NCBI RefSeq assembly: GCF_001677435.1
Contig: NZ_CP016268.1
Location: 1,105,001-1,169,000, forward strand
Origin: Woeseia oceani
Lineage (GTDB): Bacteria > Pseudomonadota > Gammaproteobacteria > Steroidobacterales > Woeseiaceae
Length of the DNA: 64,000 nt
Reading direction: 5' to 3'
Below, piece after piece: positions 50,751 to 60,438 of the stretch. Position 1 is the stretch's first letter, and the number at the start of each line of letters is the position of its first letter. The position numbers and the translations under genes are program-made. Below the pieces are notes generated by a model. It made no database searches and was not told the origin of the DNA. It was given only the letters and a program-made list of their open reading frames with translations.

Positions 50751-51374
50751 TTTCGACTGGGTAATGCACCAGTCCTTCCTCGGGGAGGCTGGTGATTACC
50801 GGGTTCGGTGGAGATGCTGGATTGAGAGCTACGGCGGTCTGAGTCCTAACGGTCGGCTTTTCAAGCTTCTCAGACCGGCAATTGCACGCTTTATCGGGTG
50901 CTCTTGCTGGTCGGTTCTGTCAGAGACAGGCATAACCACCACGCAATAAAATGCGGGGCAGGGCTTTTATTTCTCGCCTCGCAGTAAGTCAGCCAATTTG
51001 TGACCCGAAAGGCCTTGCTAAGCAAAGTAACGTGGGTATAATGGCTGGCTCGACTGGGCTTGGCCGCTCCGGGAATGGGCCAGGTTCAAAAAGCGTCACA
51101 CGGTCTCGACCTTGTGGCGCTTAATGTTAGGTCGCCAGATAACCCGACGGCGTACTCGGCAAATCCCGGGCAGCCGGTCTAGCACCGGAATCAGGGTCAG
51201 CTCCAGAGCATCGAATCCACGGATTCGCGCGACAGCTGGCCCTTTCGTGTGTTTGAGAGATACGCGAGAAGACAGTTACGGCCAATCGAAGTCGTAACGG
51301 TGAAGATAATTGTAGATAGCGAAAACCGTTTATTAGAGGCGCTGACCAATCGAAGTCGGTGCGAGGTTTGAGAA
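50751..51374 (+). other. 624-base structured non-coding region between rpsJ and rplC
   Basis: No convincing gene is seen. There are several hairpins: a long one at 50761-50799 (GTAAT-CACCAG outer stem, CCTTCC/GGGAGG inner stem), CGGTCTGAG/CTCAGACCG at 50835-50877, TGCGGGGC/GCCTCGCA at 50952-50983 (one G-T pair), and AAGCGTCACA/TTGTGGCGCTT at 51091-51122. A strong promoter lies at 51015-51042. The 13-base direct repeat CCAATCGAAGTCG occurs at 51282 and 51346; the first copy lies inside a GTTACG/CGTAAC hairpin (51274-51297). The part after the promoter would be a leader of about 325 bases for rplC, perhaps the S10-operon autoregulatory leader moved downstream of rpsJ. Confidence 0.55.
51015..51042 (+). 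promoter_or_regulatory. Sigma-70 promoter of the rplC-led S10 operon
   Basis: A consensus -10 box TATAAT (51037-51042) has TTGCTA (51015-51020) as a -35 box 16 bases upstream. It lies about 330 bases before rplC, after the rpsJ gene. Confidence 0.7.
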
Positions 51375-52034
51375 ATGACAATGGGTATTGTTGGCCGCAA
51401 AAGCGGCATGACACGTATCTTTACGGAAGACGGTGCATCCATACCGGTAACCGTGATTGAGGCGCAACCGAACCGCATCACCCAGGTGAAGTCTGTGGAT
51501 GTCGATGGTTATTCTGCATTGCAGGTAACCGCTGGCAGTCGTCGGGCGTCCCGGGTACGTAAGTCTGCTGCAGGCCACTTCGCAGCGGCAAAGGTAGAGG
51601 CTGGCGATATCGTTACTGAGTTCCGTCTGGACGGTACTGAAGGCGAATTCGAGCTGGGTGGCGAGCTTAAAGTGGATATGTTCGAGGCAGGCCAGAAGGT
51701 CGACGTCATCGGCACCACGATTGGTAAGGGCTTTGCCGGTACCGTTAAGCGCCACAACTTCAGCATGCAGGATGCAACTCACGGTAACTCGGTGTCGCAC
51801 CGTGCACCGGGTTCCATTGGTCAGAACCAGACTCCAGGCCGCGTATTCAAGGGCAAGAAAATGTCCGGTCACATGGGTAACGTTCGCCGCACCGCTCAGA
51901 GCCTTGAAGTGGTTCGCGTTGATGCGGAGCGTAACCTGTTGTTGATCAAGGGCGCTGTCCCGGGGCATGCAGGTGGTAAGGTCATCGTGCAACCCGCCGT
52001 CAAGTTCAAGAATAAGAACAAGGGAGCTGCATAA
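51375..52034 (+). CDS. rplC: 50S ribosomal protein L3
   Basis: The 219-residue protein lies near the peptidyl-transferase centre. The N-terminal [19 protein letters not shown], the extended loop [20 protein letters not shown] (with the Gln that PrmB methylates in enterobacteria) and the C-terminal strand are present. The ATG at 51375 or 51381 may be used. Its stop overlaps the rplD start by one base. Confidence 0.98.
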   Translation: MTMGIVGRKSGMTRIFTEDGASIPVTVIEAQPNRITQVKSVDVDGYSALQVTAGSRRASRVRKSAAGHFAAAKVEAGDIVTEFRLDGTEGEFELGGELKVDMFEAGQKVDVIGTTIGKGFAGTVKRHNFSMQDATHGNSVSHRAPGSIGQNQTPGRVFKGKKMSGHMGNVRRTAQSLEVVRVDAERNLLLIKGAVPGHAGGKVIVQPAVKFKNKNKGAA

Positions 52035-52636
52035 TGAAATTGAAGATGCAGGGTAGTGGCTCCGTTGAAGTGGCTGATGCAGCGTTCGGCGCCGCCTATA
52101 ACGAGGCGCTTATTCACCAGGTTGTAACCGCATTTCTGGCTGGCGCACGCGCTGGTACCAAGGCGCAGAAGAATCGCGCGGCGGTACGTGGCGGTGGTGC
52201 AAAGCCCTGGCGGCAGAAAGGCACGGGTCGCGCCCGCGCAGGTACGATCCGCAGCCCGATCTTTGTCGGTGGCGGTCGTGCATTTGCCGCAGTGCCGCGG
52301 GATCACAGCAAGAAAGTGAACCGCAAGATGTACCGCGCCGCATTGCGTTCGGTCTTTTCAGAGCTGGTTCGCCAGGACCGGCTCGTCGTAACCGAAGAGA
52401 TTCGGCTGGACGCGCCCAAGACCAAAGACATGGTTGCCTTGCTGAAGAAGCATGAGGTCGACAACGTGTTGCTGGTCAATGAGGCGTTTGACGAAAACGT
52501 ATTTTTGTCGGTACGCAACTTGCCAAATGTTGGTATCTGCGACGCGGGCTCGATTGACCCGGTTGTGTTGTTGCGTTTCGAAAAGGTGCTGATCACCTTG
52601 CCGGCGCTGAAGCTGATTGAGGAGCGTTTGTCATGA
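52034..52636 (+). CDS. rplD: 50S ribosomal protein L4
   Basis: The 200-residue protein lines the exit tunnel. The tunnel loop segment [20 protein letters not shown] is present. In Escherichia coli L4 represses the S10 operon by binding its leader; the structured region ahead of rplC is a possible target here. The start overlaps rplC and the end overlaps rplW (ATGA), so translation is coupled on both sides. Confidence 0.98.
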   Translation: MKLKMQGSGSVEVADAAFGAAYNEALIHQVVTAFLAGARAGTKAQKNRAAVRGGGAKPWRQKGTGRARAGTIRSPIFVGGGRAFAAVPRDHSKKVNRKMYRAALRSVFSELVRQDRLVVTEEIRLDAPKTKDMVALLKKHEVDNVLLVNEAFDENVFLSVRNLPNVGICDAGSIDPVVLLRFEKVLITLPALKLIEERLS

Positions 52637-52941
52637 GCCAGGCTTTACATCAAGAGCGGCTGATGACGATTATCAAAGGTCCGCATCTCTCAGAGAAAAG
52701 CACGATCGTCGCTGAAGCAAGCAACCAGATCGTATTTCGTGTCCGTACGGATGCGAATAAGGCCGAAATCAAGAAAGCCGTCGAGCTGCTGTTCGAGGTT
52801 GCTGTCGACAACGTCACCGTTGTGAACGTTCGCGGCAAAGTAAAGCGTCACGGACAGTCTATGGGCCGTCGCTCGAGCTGGAAAAAAGCGTACGTGAAGC
52901 TGGCCGAAGGCAGTCAGATTGACTTCCTGGGCGCCGAGTAA
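52633..52941 (+). CDS. rplW: 50S ribosomal protein L23
   Basis: The 102-residue protein sits at the tunnel exit and docks trigger factor and [23 protein letters not shown] and [20 protein letters not shown] are the family segments. Its ATG overlaps the rplD stop by four bases. Confidence 0.97.
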   Translation: MSQALHQERLMTIIKGPHLSEKSTIVAEASNQIVFRVRTDANKAEIKKAVELLFEVAVDNVTVVNVRGKVKRHGQSMGRRSSWKKAYVKLAEGSQIDFLGAE

Positions 52942-52975
52942 AGGTCGCTACGCGAAAAGGACACGGTAAAGAATC

Positions 52976-53806
52976 ATGCCATTACATAAATCAAAACCGA
53001 CATCGGCTGGTCGTCGCTTCCAGGTAGCGGTCAAGACGCCCGGGCTTCACAAGGGTAAGCCGCACGCGGCGTTGCTTGAAAAGAAGTCCAAGTCCGGTGG
53101 TCGTAATAACAACGGTCGCATCACGGTTCGTCATCACGGTGGCGGGCATAAGCAGCATTACCGTGTTATCGATTTCAAGCGCGACAAAGACGGTGTGCCG
53201 GGCGTGGTTGAGCGGCTGGAATACGATCCGAATCGTAGCGCGCACATTGCATTGATCAAGTATGCCGACGGTGAGCGTCGTTACATTCTCGCAGCGAAAA
53301 ACCTGGAGCAGGGTGCTCCGGTTTCCAGCGGCGAAGATGCGCCGATCAAGCCAGGCAATGCATTGCCGCTGAAGAGCATCCCGGTTGGTACAACGGTGCA
53401 CAATATTGAAATGAAGCCGGGCAAGGGCGGTCAGATGGCGCGCTCTGCCGGTGCCGGCGCACAGCTGGCTGCTCGTGAAGGTGCTTACGCTACCTTGCGG
53501 CTGCGTTCGGGTGAAACCCGGCGCGTGCACATCGATTGTCGCGCAACGGTGGGCGAGGTCGGTCACGGCGAGCACAACCTGCGCAAGCTCGGTAAAGCCG
53601 GTGCCAAACGCTGGCGCGGTGTACGGCCGACGGTTCGCGGTGTTGCGATGAACCCGGTTGATCATCCGCACGGTGGTGGTGAAGGCCGCACCTCGGGTGG
53701 TCGTCACCCGGTGAGCCCGTGGGGTACCCCGACCAAGGGTTACAAGACGCGTTCGAACAAGCGCACCGACAACATGATTATTCGTCGTCGGAAGCGTAAG
53801 AAGTAG
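52976..53806 (+). CDS. rplB: 50S ribosomal protein L2
   Basis: The 276-residue protein is needed for subunit joining and peptidyl transfer. [20 protein letters not shown] and the C-terminal [20 protein letters not shown], with the conserved functional His, are present. It is three residues longer than the Escherichia coli protein. An 87-base spacer follows, with a repeated TCCGGTAAGAAT and no gene. Confidence 0.98.
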   Translation: MPLHKSKPTSAGRRFQVAVKTPGLHKGKPHAALLEKKSKSGGRNNNGRITVRHHGGGHKQHYRVIDFKRDKDGVPGVVERLEYDPNRSAHIALIKYADGERRYILAAKNLEQGAPVSSGEDAPIKPGNALPLKSIPVGTTVHNIEMKPGKGGQMARSAGAGAQLAAREGAYATLRLRSGETRRVHIDCRATVGEVGHGEHNLRKLGKAGAKRWRGVRPTVRGVAMNPVDHPHGGGEGRTSGGRHPVSPWGTPTKGYKTRSNKRTDNMIIRRRKRKK

Positions 53807-53893
53807 TCCGGTAAGAATTAGGTAAATCCAGCGGCTGGTCCGGTAAGAATCGGGAAGTGCTGGGATAACGGAAATGACAGGAGCTGGTATCAA

Positions 53894-54163
53894 ATGCCAC
53901 GTTCAGTAAGGAAAGGCCCGTTCGTTGATGGGCATCTGGCCAAGAAAGTGACGGCAGCGTCGGCCAAGAATGACCGTCGTCCGATCAAGACCTGGTCGCG
54001 TCGATCAATGGTGCTGCCGGATATGGTTGGCCTGACGATCGCTGTGCATAACGGACGTCAGCATGTACCTATCCTGATTTCGGAAAACATGGTGGGTCAC
54101 AAACTGGGTGAGTTCGCGGTTACGCGTACCTTTAAAGGTCACTCCGGCGACCGTAAGACCTAA
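53894..54163 (+). CDS. rpsS: 30S ribosomal protein S19
   Basis: The 89-residue protein binds the 30S head with S13. [38 protein letters not shown] and [20 protein letters not shown] are family segments. An AGGAG lies upstream of the ATG. Confidence 0.98.
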   Translation: MPRSVRKGPFVDGHLAKKVTAASAKNDRRPIKTWSRRSMVLPDMVGLTIAVHNGRQHVPILISENMVGHKLGEFAVTRTFKGHSGDRKT

Positions 54164-54172
54164 GGAACTGAG

Positions 54173-54505
54173 ATGTTAGTTGCAGCAACACTTCGATACG
54201 CACGCATTTCGCCACAGAAATGTCGCCTTATGGCTGACGCAATCCGTGGCAAGAGCGTTGATGAGGCAATCAGAACCCTCACGTTTACGCCAAAGAAAAG
54301 TGCGCAGATCGTGAAGAAGGTGCTTGAGTCGGCTATTGCCAATGCCGAGCACAATCATGGCGCTGATATTGACGAGCTGAAGGTCGCGACCATTGAAGTA
54401 AATGAAGCGCCGTCGCTCCGCCGCTACCGTGCTCGTGCGAAGGGTCGTGGCGCGCGCATTATCAAGCGCAACAGTCACATTACTATTCGCGTCGGCGACG
54501 AATAA
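54173..54505 (+). CDS. rplV: 50S ribosomal protein L22
   Basis: The 110-residue protein lines the exit tunnel by its beta hairpin. [20 protein letters not shown] and [20 protein letters not shown] are typical; the tunnel hairpin has wild-type length, so no macrolide-resistance deletion is apparent. It follows rpsS by nine bases. Confidence 0.98.
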   Translation: MLVAATLRYARISPQKCRLMADAIRGKSVDEAIRTLTFTPKKSAQIVKKVLESAIANAEHNHGADIDELKVATIEVNEAPSLRRYRARAKGRGARIIKRNSHITIRVGDE

Positions 54506-54529
54506 CGCGGGAATAAGCGAGAGAATCGT

Positions 54530-55225
54530 ATGGGTCAGAAAGTACATCCAACAGGTATTCGACTTGGCATCGTCAAGGATTGGGCGTCCAAGTGGTACGC
54601 CGATTCCAAGACGTTCCCGGAATACATCAGCTCCGATCACAAGGTGCGTGAATTCGTTAAGCAGAAGCTTAAAGATGCATCGGTCAGTCGTATTGCGATT
54701 GAACGTCCGGCGAAGAAGTTGAACATCACTATCTTCACCGCGCGTCCAGGCATCGTTATCGGCAAGAAAGGTGAGGACATTGAGAAGCTGCGTGCTGAAG
54801 TGTCGTCACTGATCGGAATGAACGTCAATGATGTGCGTATCAACATCAATGAAGTTCGCAAACCTGAAATGGATGCTCAGCTCGTTGCAGAAGGCATTGC
54901 ACAGCAGCTGGAACGTCGCGTGATGTTTCGTCGTGCTATGAAGCGTGCCGTAACCAATACGATGCGCGTTGGTGCTGAAGGCATCAAAGTTAAAGTTGGT
55001 GGTCGTTTGAACGGCGCAGAAATCGCGCGTTCAGAATGGTACCGAGAAGGTCGGGTACCGCTGCACACACTGCGTGCGGACATCGATTACGGTTTTGCCG
55101 AGGCCCGTACAACGTACGGAATCATCGGCGTGAAAGTCTGGATATTCAAAGGCGAAGTCTTTGATAAGCCGGTCCCCGCTGCTGCACCTGCTGAAAAGCA
55201 GGAAGCTGCCGCTGGCGCTAGCTAA
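54530..55225 (+). CDS. rpsC: 30S ribosomal protein S3
   Basis: The 231-residue protein is at the mRNA entry site and has helicase-assisting activity. The N-terminal [20 protein letters not shown], the KH domain with [17 protein letters not shown], and [19 protein letters not shown] are present. An Ala/Pro/Glu-rich tail (about 218-231) ends the protein. Confidence 0.98.
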   Translation: MGQKVHPTGIRLGIVKDWASKWYADSKTFPEYISSDHKVREFVKQKLKDASVSRIAIERPAKKLNITIFTARPGIVIGKKGEDIEKLRAEVSSLIGMNVNDVRININEVRKPEMDAQLVAEGIAQQLERRVMFRRAMKRAVTNTMRVGAEGIKVKVGGRLNGAEIARSEWYREGRVPLHTLRADIDYGFAEARTTYGIIGVKVWIFKGEVFDKPVPAAAPAEKQEAAAGAS

Positions 55226-55240
55226 GCTCAGGACGGAACA

Positions 55241-55654
55241 ATGTTACAGCCCAAGAGAACAAAATTCAGGAAGCAGATGAAAGGCCGCAACCGCGGTCTT
55301 GCGCAGCGCGGCAGCGACGTATCGTTTGGTACGTATGGGCTGAAAGCGACAGAGCGCGGTCGTCTGACGGCTAGGCAAATTGAAGCGGCGCGACGTGCAA
55401 TGACACGTCACATCAAGCGCGGTGGCAAGATCTGGATCCGGGTATTCCCGGACAAGCCGATCACCAAGAAGCCGCTTGAAGTGCGCCAGGGTAAAGGTAA
55501 GGGCAACGTCGAATACTGGGTCTGTCAGATTCAGCCAGGTCGTGTCCTGTATGAGATGGAAGGTGTAACGGAAGAGATTGCGCGCGAGGCGTTTCGCCTG
55601 GCTGCCGCTAAGCTACCGTTCCCGACCACGTTTGTTACGCGGACGGTGATGTGA
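55241..55654 (+). CDS. rplP: 50S ribosomal protein L16
   Basis: The 137-residue protein organises the A-site tRNA region. [20 protein letters not shown] and the segment [20 protein letters not shown]-like stretch (here [20 protein letters not shown]) are present. The last base of its stop is the first base of the rpmC start (TGATG). Confidence 0.98.
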   Translation: MLQPKRTKFRKQMKGRNRGLAQRGSDVSFGTYGLKATERGRLTARQIEAARRAMTRHIKRGGKIWIRVFPDKPITKKPLEVRQGKGKGNVEYWVCQIQPGRVLYEMEGVTEEIAREAFRLAAAKLPFPTTFVTRTVM

Positions 55655-55857
55655 TGATAGCCAGTGAATTGCGTTCGAAGTCGGTAGCTGAATTGCAGGA
55701 AGAACTGGTTGCGCTGCGTCGCGAGCAATTTAACCTGCGCATGCAGCAGTCAACCGGGCAGCTCAATCACAACCATGAGCACGGCCGGGTTCGAAAAGAT
55801 ATTGCGCGCGTCAAGACTGTGATTAACGAGTTGTCGCGCCAGGGTGAGCAGAAATGA
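55654..55857 (+). CDS. rpmC: 50S ribosomal protein L29
   Basis: The 67-residue protein is a two-helix factor near the tunnel exit. [20 protein letters not shown] and [18 protein letters not shown] are typical. The ATG at 55654 overlaps the rplP stop; an in-frame GTG at 55651 is less likely. Its stop overlaps rpsQ by four bases. Confidence 0.96.
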   Translation: MIASELRSKSVAELQEELVALRREQFNLRMQQSTGQLNHNHEHGRVRKDIARVKTVINELSRQGEQK

Positions 55858-56138
55858 GTGAAGCAGCGAAGCCAGCTGACGCCAAGATCAAGCGGACGGT
55901 CACCGGCCGTGTTGTCAGCAACAAGATGGATAAAACAGTTTCCGTCTACATCGAACGCGTAATCAAGCATGAGACCTACGGCAAGTACATTCGCCGCAGT
56001 TCAAAAGTGCTGGCGCACGATGAGTCGAATGACTGCAACGAAGGCGATCGGGTAGCAATCAGTGAGTGCCGCCCAATGTCCAAGCGTAAAGCCTGGCAGG
56101 TCGTAAATATTATTGAACGTGCTGTGCAAGACAAATAG
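55854..56138 (+). CDS. rpsQ: 30S ribosomal protein S17
   Basis: This 94-residue OB-fold protein is an early 16S rRNA binder. [20 protein letters not shown], the fragment [20 protein letters not shown] and [20 protein letters not shown] are family segments. It starts within the rpmC stop (ATGA). Confidence 0.97.
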   Translation: MSEAAKPADAKIKRTVTGRVVSNKMDKTVSVYIERVIKHETYGKYIRRSSKVLAHDESNDCNEGDRVAISECRPMSKRKAWQVVNIIERAVQDK

Positions 56139-56188
56139 CGCGCTCCAGTAAATACGTATTAATAAAGTTTGATTGACGGAATACAGCC

Positions 56189-56557
56189 ATGATTCAGATG
56201 CAGACAGTTCTGGATGCCGCCGATAACTCGGGTGCACGACGCGTGCAGTGCATCAAGGTGCTGGGCGGATCAAAACGCCGCTACGCTGCCGTTGGCGATG
56301 TGATCAAAGTCAGTGTTAAAGACGCGATCCCACGCGGCAAAGTGAAAAAAGGCGAGGTCTACAATGCCGTCGTCGTACGTACCCGTAAGGGTGTACGTCG
56401 TTCGGATGGCTCTCTGATTCGATTTGATGGCAATGCGGCAGTACTGCTGAATGCACGCCTCGAACCGATTGGTACTCGCATCTTCGGCCCGGTGACTCGC
56501 GAACTGCGAACCAGCCGGTTTATGAAGATCATCTCACTGGCGCCGGAAGTGCTGTAA
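56189..56557 (+). CDS. rplN: 50S ribosomal protein L14
   Basis: This 122-residue protein has [20 protein letters not shown] and the C-terminal [20 protein letters not shown], and the same length class as Escherichia coli L14 (123). It binds near the GTPase-associated region and inter-subunit bridges. It begins the spc gene order rplN-rplX-rplE. Confidence 0.98.
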   Translation: MIQMQTVLDAADNSGARRVQCIKVLGGSKRRYAAVGDVIKVSVKDAIPRGKVKKGEVYNAVVVRTRKGVRRSDGSLIRFDGNAAVLLNARLEPIGTRIFGPVTRELRTSRFMKIISLAPEVL

Positions 56558-56585
56558 GCGCTTAAGCGAATAAGGTCAGGAACAG

Positions 56586-56900
56586 ATGAACAAGATTAAG
56601 AAAGGCGACGAAGTTATCGTCACCACAGGTAAGGATAAGGGTCGTCGAGGCACCGTCCTTCAGGTATTCGCGGACGAGCGGCTGCTGGTTGAGGGCATTA
56701 ACGTCGCCAAGAAGCACCAGAAGGGTAATCCGAACATGGGTGTTGAAGGTGGCATCGTCGATAAGACTATGCCGATCAGTATTTCGAACGTTCTGGTGTT
56801 TAACCCGAAGACGAAGAAAGGCGAACGCGTCGGCTTCAAGGTTACGGACGGCGAGAAAATCCGGGTATTCCGCAAGAGCGGCGAGCCGGTAGACCTTTAA
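56586..56900 (+). CDS. rplX: 50S ribosomal protein L24
   Basis: The 104-residue assembly-initiator protein has a KOW motif ([20 protein letters not shown]) and the segment [20 protein letters not shown]. It follows rplN by 28 bases. Confidence 0.97.
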   Translation: MNKIKKGDEVIVTTGKDKGRRGTVLQVFADERLLVEGINVAKKHQKGNPNMGVEGGIVDKTMPISISNVLVFNPKTKKGERVGFKVTDGEKIRVFRKSGEPVDL

Positions 56901-56922
56901 GAACGCCAACGAACAGTGTCAT

Positions 56923-56945
56923 GCGAACTTGAATAGAGAGTTCGC
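56923..56945 (+). promoter_or_regulatory. Hairpin before rplE, candidate S8 repressor site
   Basis: GCGAACT pairs with AGTTCGC across a nine-base loop, 17 bases before the rplE start. In Escherichia coli S8 binds the mRNA around the rplE start to control the spc operon. No match to the S8 rRNA site was shown; the call rests on position and the perfect stem. Confidence 0.4.
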
Positions 56946-56962
56946 ACCAGGTGGATTTAGAA

Positions 56963-57502
56963 ATGGCCAGATTGCAGGAACAGTACAAAGCAGAGTTGCA
57001 CGATCAGATCCGGAAGAAGCTGGGTGTTGAGAATGCAATGGAAGTGCCGCGGATCACGAAGATCACGCTGAACATGGGCGTGGGCGAAGCTGTGGCCGAC
57101 AAGAAGATTCTTGATAACGCGGTCAGAGACATGGAAATGATTGCCGGGCAAAAGGCGGTTCGTACGCTGGCTCGCAAGTCCGTGGCTGGCTTCAAGATTC
57201 GCGACGGTTACCCGATTGGTTGCAAGGTGACTTTGCGCCGCGAACGAATGTATGAGTTCCTTGACCGTTTGGTGAACATTGCCATTCCGCGTATCCGGGA
57301 TTTCCGGGGTCTTAACCCGAAGTCTTTTGATCGTCAGGGCAACTACAGCATGGGTGTTTCCGAGCAGATTATTTTCCCGGAAATCAATTACGACCAGATT
57401 GACGCAATCCGCGGTATGGATATCACGATATCCACCACGGCACGTAATCCGGCGGAAGGACGGGCGCTGCTTGAAGCGTTCAACTTCCCCTTCAAGAAGT
57501 AA
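56963..57502 (+). CDS. rplE: 50S ribosomal protein L5
   Basis: The 179-residue protein has the same length as Escherichia coli L5. It binds 5S rRNA and contacts the P-site t[43 protein letters not shown] and [20 protein letters not shown] are present. The ATG at 56963 was preferred to a GTG at 56951 because AGGTGGA sits seven bases upstream and the N-terminus matches MAKLHDYY-type relatives. Confidence 0.97.
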   Translation: MARLQEQYKAELHDQIRKKLGVENAMEVPRITKITLNMGVGEAVADKKILDNAVRDMEMIAGQKAVRTLARKSVAGFKIRDGYPIGCKVTLRRERMYEFLDRLVNIAIPRIRDFRGLNPKSFDRQGNYSMGVSEQIIFPEINYDQIDAIRGMDITISTTARNPAEGRALLEAFNFPFKK

Positions 57503-57513
57503 GAGACGGAACT

Positions 57514-57819
57514 ATGGCGAAGAAGTCCATGATCATGCGCGAGCTGAAGCGAGAAAAGCTTGCTGCACGCTACGCGAAGAAACGCGCTGCCTTGAAAGAA
57601 ACGATTCGTAGTCCGAAGACGAGCGATGACGAGCGTGCCGCGGCTCAAGCGAAACTGAACGCGTTGCCACGTGATTCGAGTTCCAGCCGTAAGCGTAATC
57701 GTTGTTCGATCACCGGCCGACCGCACGGCGTATATCGCAAGTTCGGTCTCGGACGAAACAAGCTGCGTGAAGCAGCCATGAAAGGTGAAATTCCGGGCCT
57801 GACCAAGGCGAGTTGGTAG
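57514..57819 (+). CDS. rpsN: 30S ribosomal protein S14, zinc-free form
   Basis: The 101-residue protein is of the long C-minus type without a CxxC zinc knuckle. It has [20 protein letters not shown] and the C-terminal [11 protein letters not shown]. It acts late in 30S head assembly. It follows rplE by eleven bases. Confidence 0.97.
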   Translation: MAKKSMIMRELKREKLAARYAKKRAALKETIRSPKTSDDERAAAQAKLNALPRDSSSSRKRNRCSITGRPHGVYRKFGLGRNKLREAAMKGEIPGLTKASW

Positions 57820-57832
57820 GCGGAGATAGAAA

Positions 57833-58228
57833 ATGAGTATGACTGATCCCATTTCTGACATGTTGACCCGTATTCGTAACGGTCAGCATGCCCGCAAAAC
57901 CAGCGTCTCAATGCCTGGTTCCAAAGCGAAAGTTGCTTTGGCCAAGGTTTTGCAGGACGAGGGTTATATAGGCAAGTTCAGCGACGAAGGCGAGGCTGCC
58001 AGCAGAACGCTGACGATCGAGCTTAAGTATTTCGAGGGCACGCCTGTAATCGAGCGCATCCAGCGTGTCAGCAAGCCCGGCCTGCGGATTTTCCGTGGCA
58101 AAGAAGAGCTGCCAAAAGTACTTGGCGGTCTGGGTGTTGCCATCGTATCGACTTCGGCCGGTGTGATGAGTGATCGCGAAGCGCGTGCCAAAGGTATCGG
58201 CGGCGAGGTGCTGTGCGTCGTTTCCTGA
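57833..58228 (+). CDS. rpsH: 30S ribosomal protein S8
   Basis: This 131-residue central-domain rRNA binder has [20 protein letters not shown], the fragment ISKPGLRIF-like (here [20 protein letters not shown]), and [20 protein letters not shown] with GGEVLCVVS at the end. In relatives it represses spc operon mRNA. The start may be ATG 57833 or 57839. Confidence 0.98.
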   Translation: MSMTDPISDMLTRIRNGQHARKTSVSMPGSKAKVALAKVLQDEGYIGKFSDEGEAASRTLTIELKYFEGTPVIERIQRVSKPGLRIFRGKEELPKVLGGLGVAIVSTSAGVMSDREARAKGIGGEVLCVVS

Positions 58229-58260
58229 TGCATACACACGCTGAATAACGAGTTACGACT

Positions 58261-58794
58261 ATGTCCAGAATTGCAAAATATCCCGTTGAACTGCCGAAAG
58301 GCGTTGAGTTCAACCTGAGCGGCACGACCGTTACCGTCAAAGGCAGCAAAGGCAGCCTGTCGATGGAACTGAATTCCGAAGTCGAGTTGGTCCAGGAAGG
58401 CACCCAGGTGACGGCAAAGCCGCGCTCCGGATCGCGTTTCGCGGTTGCCATGTCCGGCACCGTGCGCGCGCTGCTGGCGAACATGACGCACGGGGTATCT
58501 GAAGGCTTTGAGAAAAAGCTGGAGTTGGTCGGCGTTGGTTATCGTGCTGCCGCACAGGGTAAGAAATTGAACCTGACCCTCGGCTTTTCGCACCCGGTTG
58601 AATACCCGGTGCCGGAAGGCATCACGATCGAAACACCGAGCCAGACCGAAGTTTTGGTCAAAGGTGCGGACAAACAACAGGTAGGCCAGGTGGCTGCCGA
58701 AATTCGACGCTTCCGTCCGCCCGAGCCGTACAAAGGCAAGGGTGTCCGCTACGCTGATGAGCGCGTAGTGATGAAGGAAGCGAAGAAGAAATAA
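58261..58794 (+). CDS. rplF: 50S ribosomal protein L6
   Basis: This 177-residue protein of two similar domains lies near the sarcin-ricin loop. [40 protein letters not shown] and [20 protein letters not shown] are the family segments. Confidence 0.98.
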   Translation: MSRIAKYPVELPKGVEFNLSGTTVTVKGSKGSLSMELNSEVELVQEGTQVTAKPRSGSRFAVAMSGTVRALLANMTHGVSEGFEKKLELVGVGYRAAAQGKKLNLTLGFSHPVEYPVPEGITIETPSQTEVLVKGADKQQVGQVAAEIRRFRPPEPYKGKGVRYADERVVMKEAKKK

Positions 58795-58837
58795 GGCGCT
58801 GTAAGCAGCTGTCTTTCAAAAAACGGACGAGAACGTC

Positions 58838-59197
58838 ATGAAACTGGACAAGAAGCAAAATCGTCAGCGTCGGGCCCGCAAGGGACGCGCTCGAATCGCG
58901 GAGTTGGCTGTCAATCGCCTGACCGTGCACCGTACGCCGCGGCATATCTATGCGCAGGTTATCGGGCCGGATGGCGGCACGGTACTGGCTGCCGCATCGA
59001 CGGTGGAGCAAGACGTACGCAAGAATACCAAGAGCACTGGCAACACCGAGGCTGCTGCTATCGTAGGCGCGCGCATCGCAGAAAAAGCGAAAGCCGCCGG
59101 TATCGACACGGTTGCATTTGATCGCTCCGGGTTCCGCTATCACGGTCGCGTCAAGGCGCTGGCTGATGCGGCACGCGAAGCTGGACTGAAATTCTAA
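58838..59197 (+). CDS. rplR: 50S ribosomal protein L18
   Basis: This 119-residue 5S rRNA-binding protein has an Arg/Lys-rich start ([20 protein letters not shown]), [20 protein letters not shown], and the fragment [20 protein letters not shown]. It follows rplF by 43 bases. Confidence 0.97.
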   Translation: MKLDKKQNRQRRARKGRARIAELAVNRLTVHRTPRHIYAQVIGPDGGTVLAAASTVEQDVRKNTKSTGNTEAAAIVGARIAEKAKAAGIDTVAFDRSGFRYHGRVKALADAAREAGLKF

Positions 59198-59244
59198 GAG
59201 ATTAAGGATTGTTGGTAACCGCTAAGGCGGGCCGGGACAACACT

Positions 59245-59751
59245 ATGGCAAGAAACGATCAAAATCAGAGTTCTGACGACCTTTTGGAAAAACTGGTCAC
59301 CGTTAATCGCGTAGCGAAGGTGGTCAAGGGTGGTCGTCAGTTCGGTTTCACCGCGCTGACCGTGGTTGGTGATGGCAACGGCCGTGTAGGTTTCGGCTAC
59401 GGCAAGGCACGCGAAGTGCCAATCGCCATACAAAAGGCGATGCAGTCAGCCAGAAAAGACATGATCAAGGTCAATCTGAACGGCGATACGCTGCAATACG
59501 CGAAGAAAGGCCGCCACGGTGCGACCTACGTGTACATGCAACCGGCCTCTGAAGGTACTGGCGTTATTGCCGGAGGCGCGATGCGCGCTGTATTCGAATG
59601 TGCCGGCGTGCGTAACGTGCTTGCCAAGAGCTACGGTTCGCGGAACCCGATCAACGTCGTACGGGCAACGATCAGTGCGTTAAAACAGATACATTCGCCG
59701 CGTTCAATCGCGGCCAAACGCGGCAAGAAGGTAAAAGAGATCCTGGCCTGA
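59245..59751 (+). CDS. rpsE: 30S ribosomal protein S5
   Basis: The 168-residue protein is at the mRNA entry and accuracy centre. [40 protein letters not shown] and [20 protein letters not shown] are typical. The ATG at 59245 gives the family length; an upstream TTG in frame at 59209 is unlikely. Confidence 0.97.
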   Translation: MARNDQNQSSDDLLEKLVTVNRVAKVVKGGRQFGFTALTVVGDGNGRVGFGYGKAREVPIAIQKAMQSARKDMIKVNLNGDTLQYAKKGRHGATYVYMQPASEGTGVIAGGAMRAVFECAGVRNVLAKSYGSRNPINVVRATISALKQIHSPRSIAAKRGKKVKEILA

Positions 59752-59793
59752 TACAGGCTGCCGCTCGGATAGATTTTTAAACGGATTAGAACG

Positions 59794-59982
59794 ATGGCGA
59801 ACCCCAAGCAATTGAAAGTGACGCTCACGAAAAGCCGGTTTGGCCGGTTGAAGAGCCACAGAGCGTGTGTCGCTGGTCTAGGCCTGCGCAAGATTCGTCA
59901 GAGCGTGACCGTGCTGGATACGCCTGAGAATCGCGGGATGATCAATAAGGTTTCGTACCTCGTATCAGTTGAGGAAGTGTGA
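59794..59982 (+). CDS. rpmD: 50S ribosomal protein L30
   Basis: This small, 62-residue protein has [20 protein letters not shown] and [20 protein letters not shown]. It is followed directly by rplO: its stop is one base before the rplO ATG, and GAGGAAG inside its end serves as the rplO ribosome-binding site. Confidence 0.96.
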   Translation: MANPKQLKVTLTKSRFGRLKSHRACVAGLGLRKIRQSVTVLDTPENRGMINKVSYLVSVEEV

Positions 59983-59983
59983 C

Positions 59984-60418
59984 ATGCGTCTGAACGACAT
60001 TAGCCCGGCAAAGGGTTCCAAGCCTGCAGGCAAACGCCTGGGTCGTGGACATTCCGCAGGCCAGGGTAAGACTTCTGGCCGAGGCGTCAAAGGTCAGCAC
60101 GCGCGCTCCGGCGGCTACCACAAGGTGGGCTTCGAAGGCGGTCAGATGCCTTTGCAGCGTCGCTTGCCGAAGGTTGGTTTCAACTCGCGCATGGCGGCAA
60201 ATACCGCCGAGCTGCGGTTGCACGAACTTGCGCTGGTTAAAGACGACGTCGTTGACATGGACGCGCTGAAGAAAGCTGGCCTGGTGCCGGCACGCGTGAC
60301 CAAGGTCAAAGTGATTTTGTCCGGCAAGATTGAAAAGGCAGTCAAGACTCAGGGTTTGGCTGTTACCAAAGGTGCCCGCGCTGCGATTGAAGCCGCCGGC
60401 GGCAGCATCGAAGCTTAA
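59984..60418 (+). CDS. rplO: 50S ribosomal protein L15
   Basis: The 144-residue protein is a late assembly protein with a Gly/Arg/Lys-rich N-terminal tail ([20 protein letters not shown]) and the family segment [24 protein letters not shown] lies seven bases before the ATG at 59984. Confidence 0.98.
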   Translation: MRLNDISPAKGSKPAGKRLGRGHSAGQGKTSGRGVKGQHARSGGYHKVGFEGGQMPLQRRLPKVGFNSRMAANTAELRLHELALVKDDVVDMDALKKAGLVPARVTKVKVILSGKIEKAVKTQGLAVTKGARAAIEAAGGSIEA

Positions 60419-60438
60419 GCAAAGACACGAGAACTGTA

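Noticed and set aside
50764-50949. 61-codon open frame after rpsJ
   Set aside because: It lies over two strong hairpins, has no ribosome-binding site and is rich in Trp and Cys; it looks like structured non-coding sequence.
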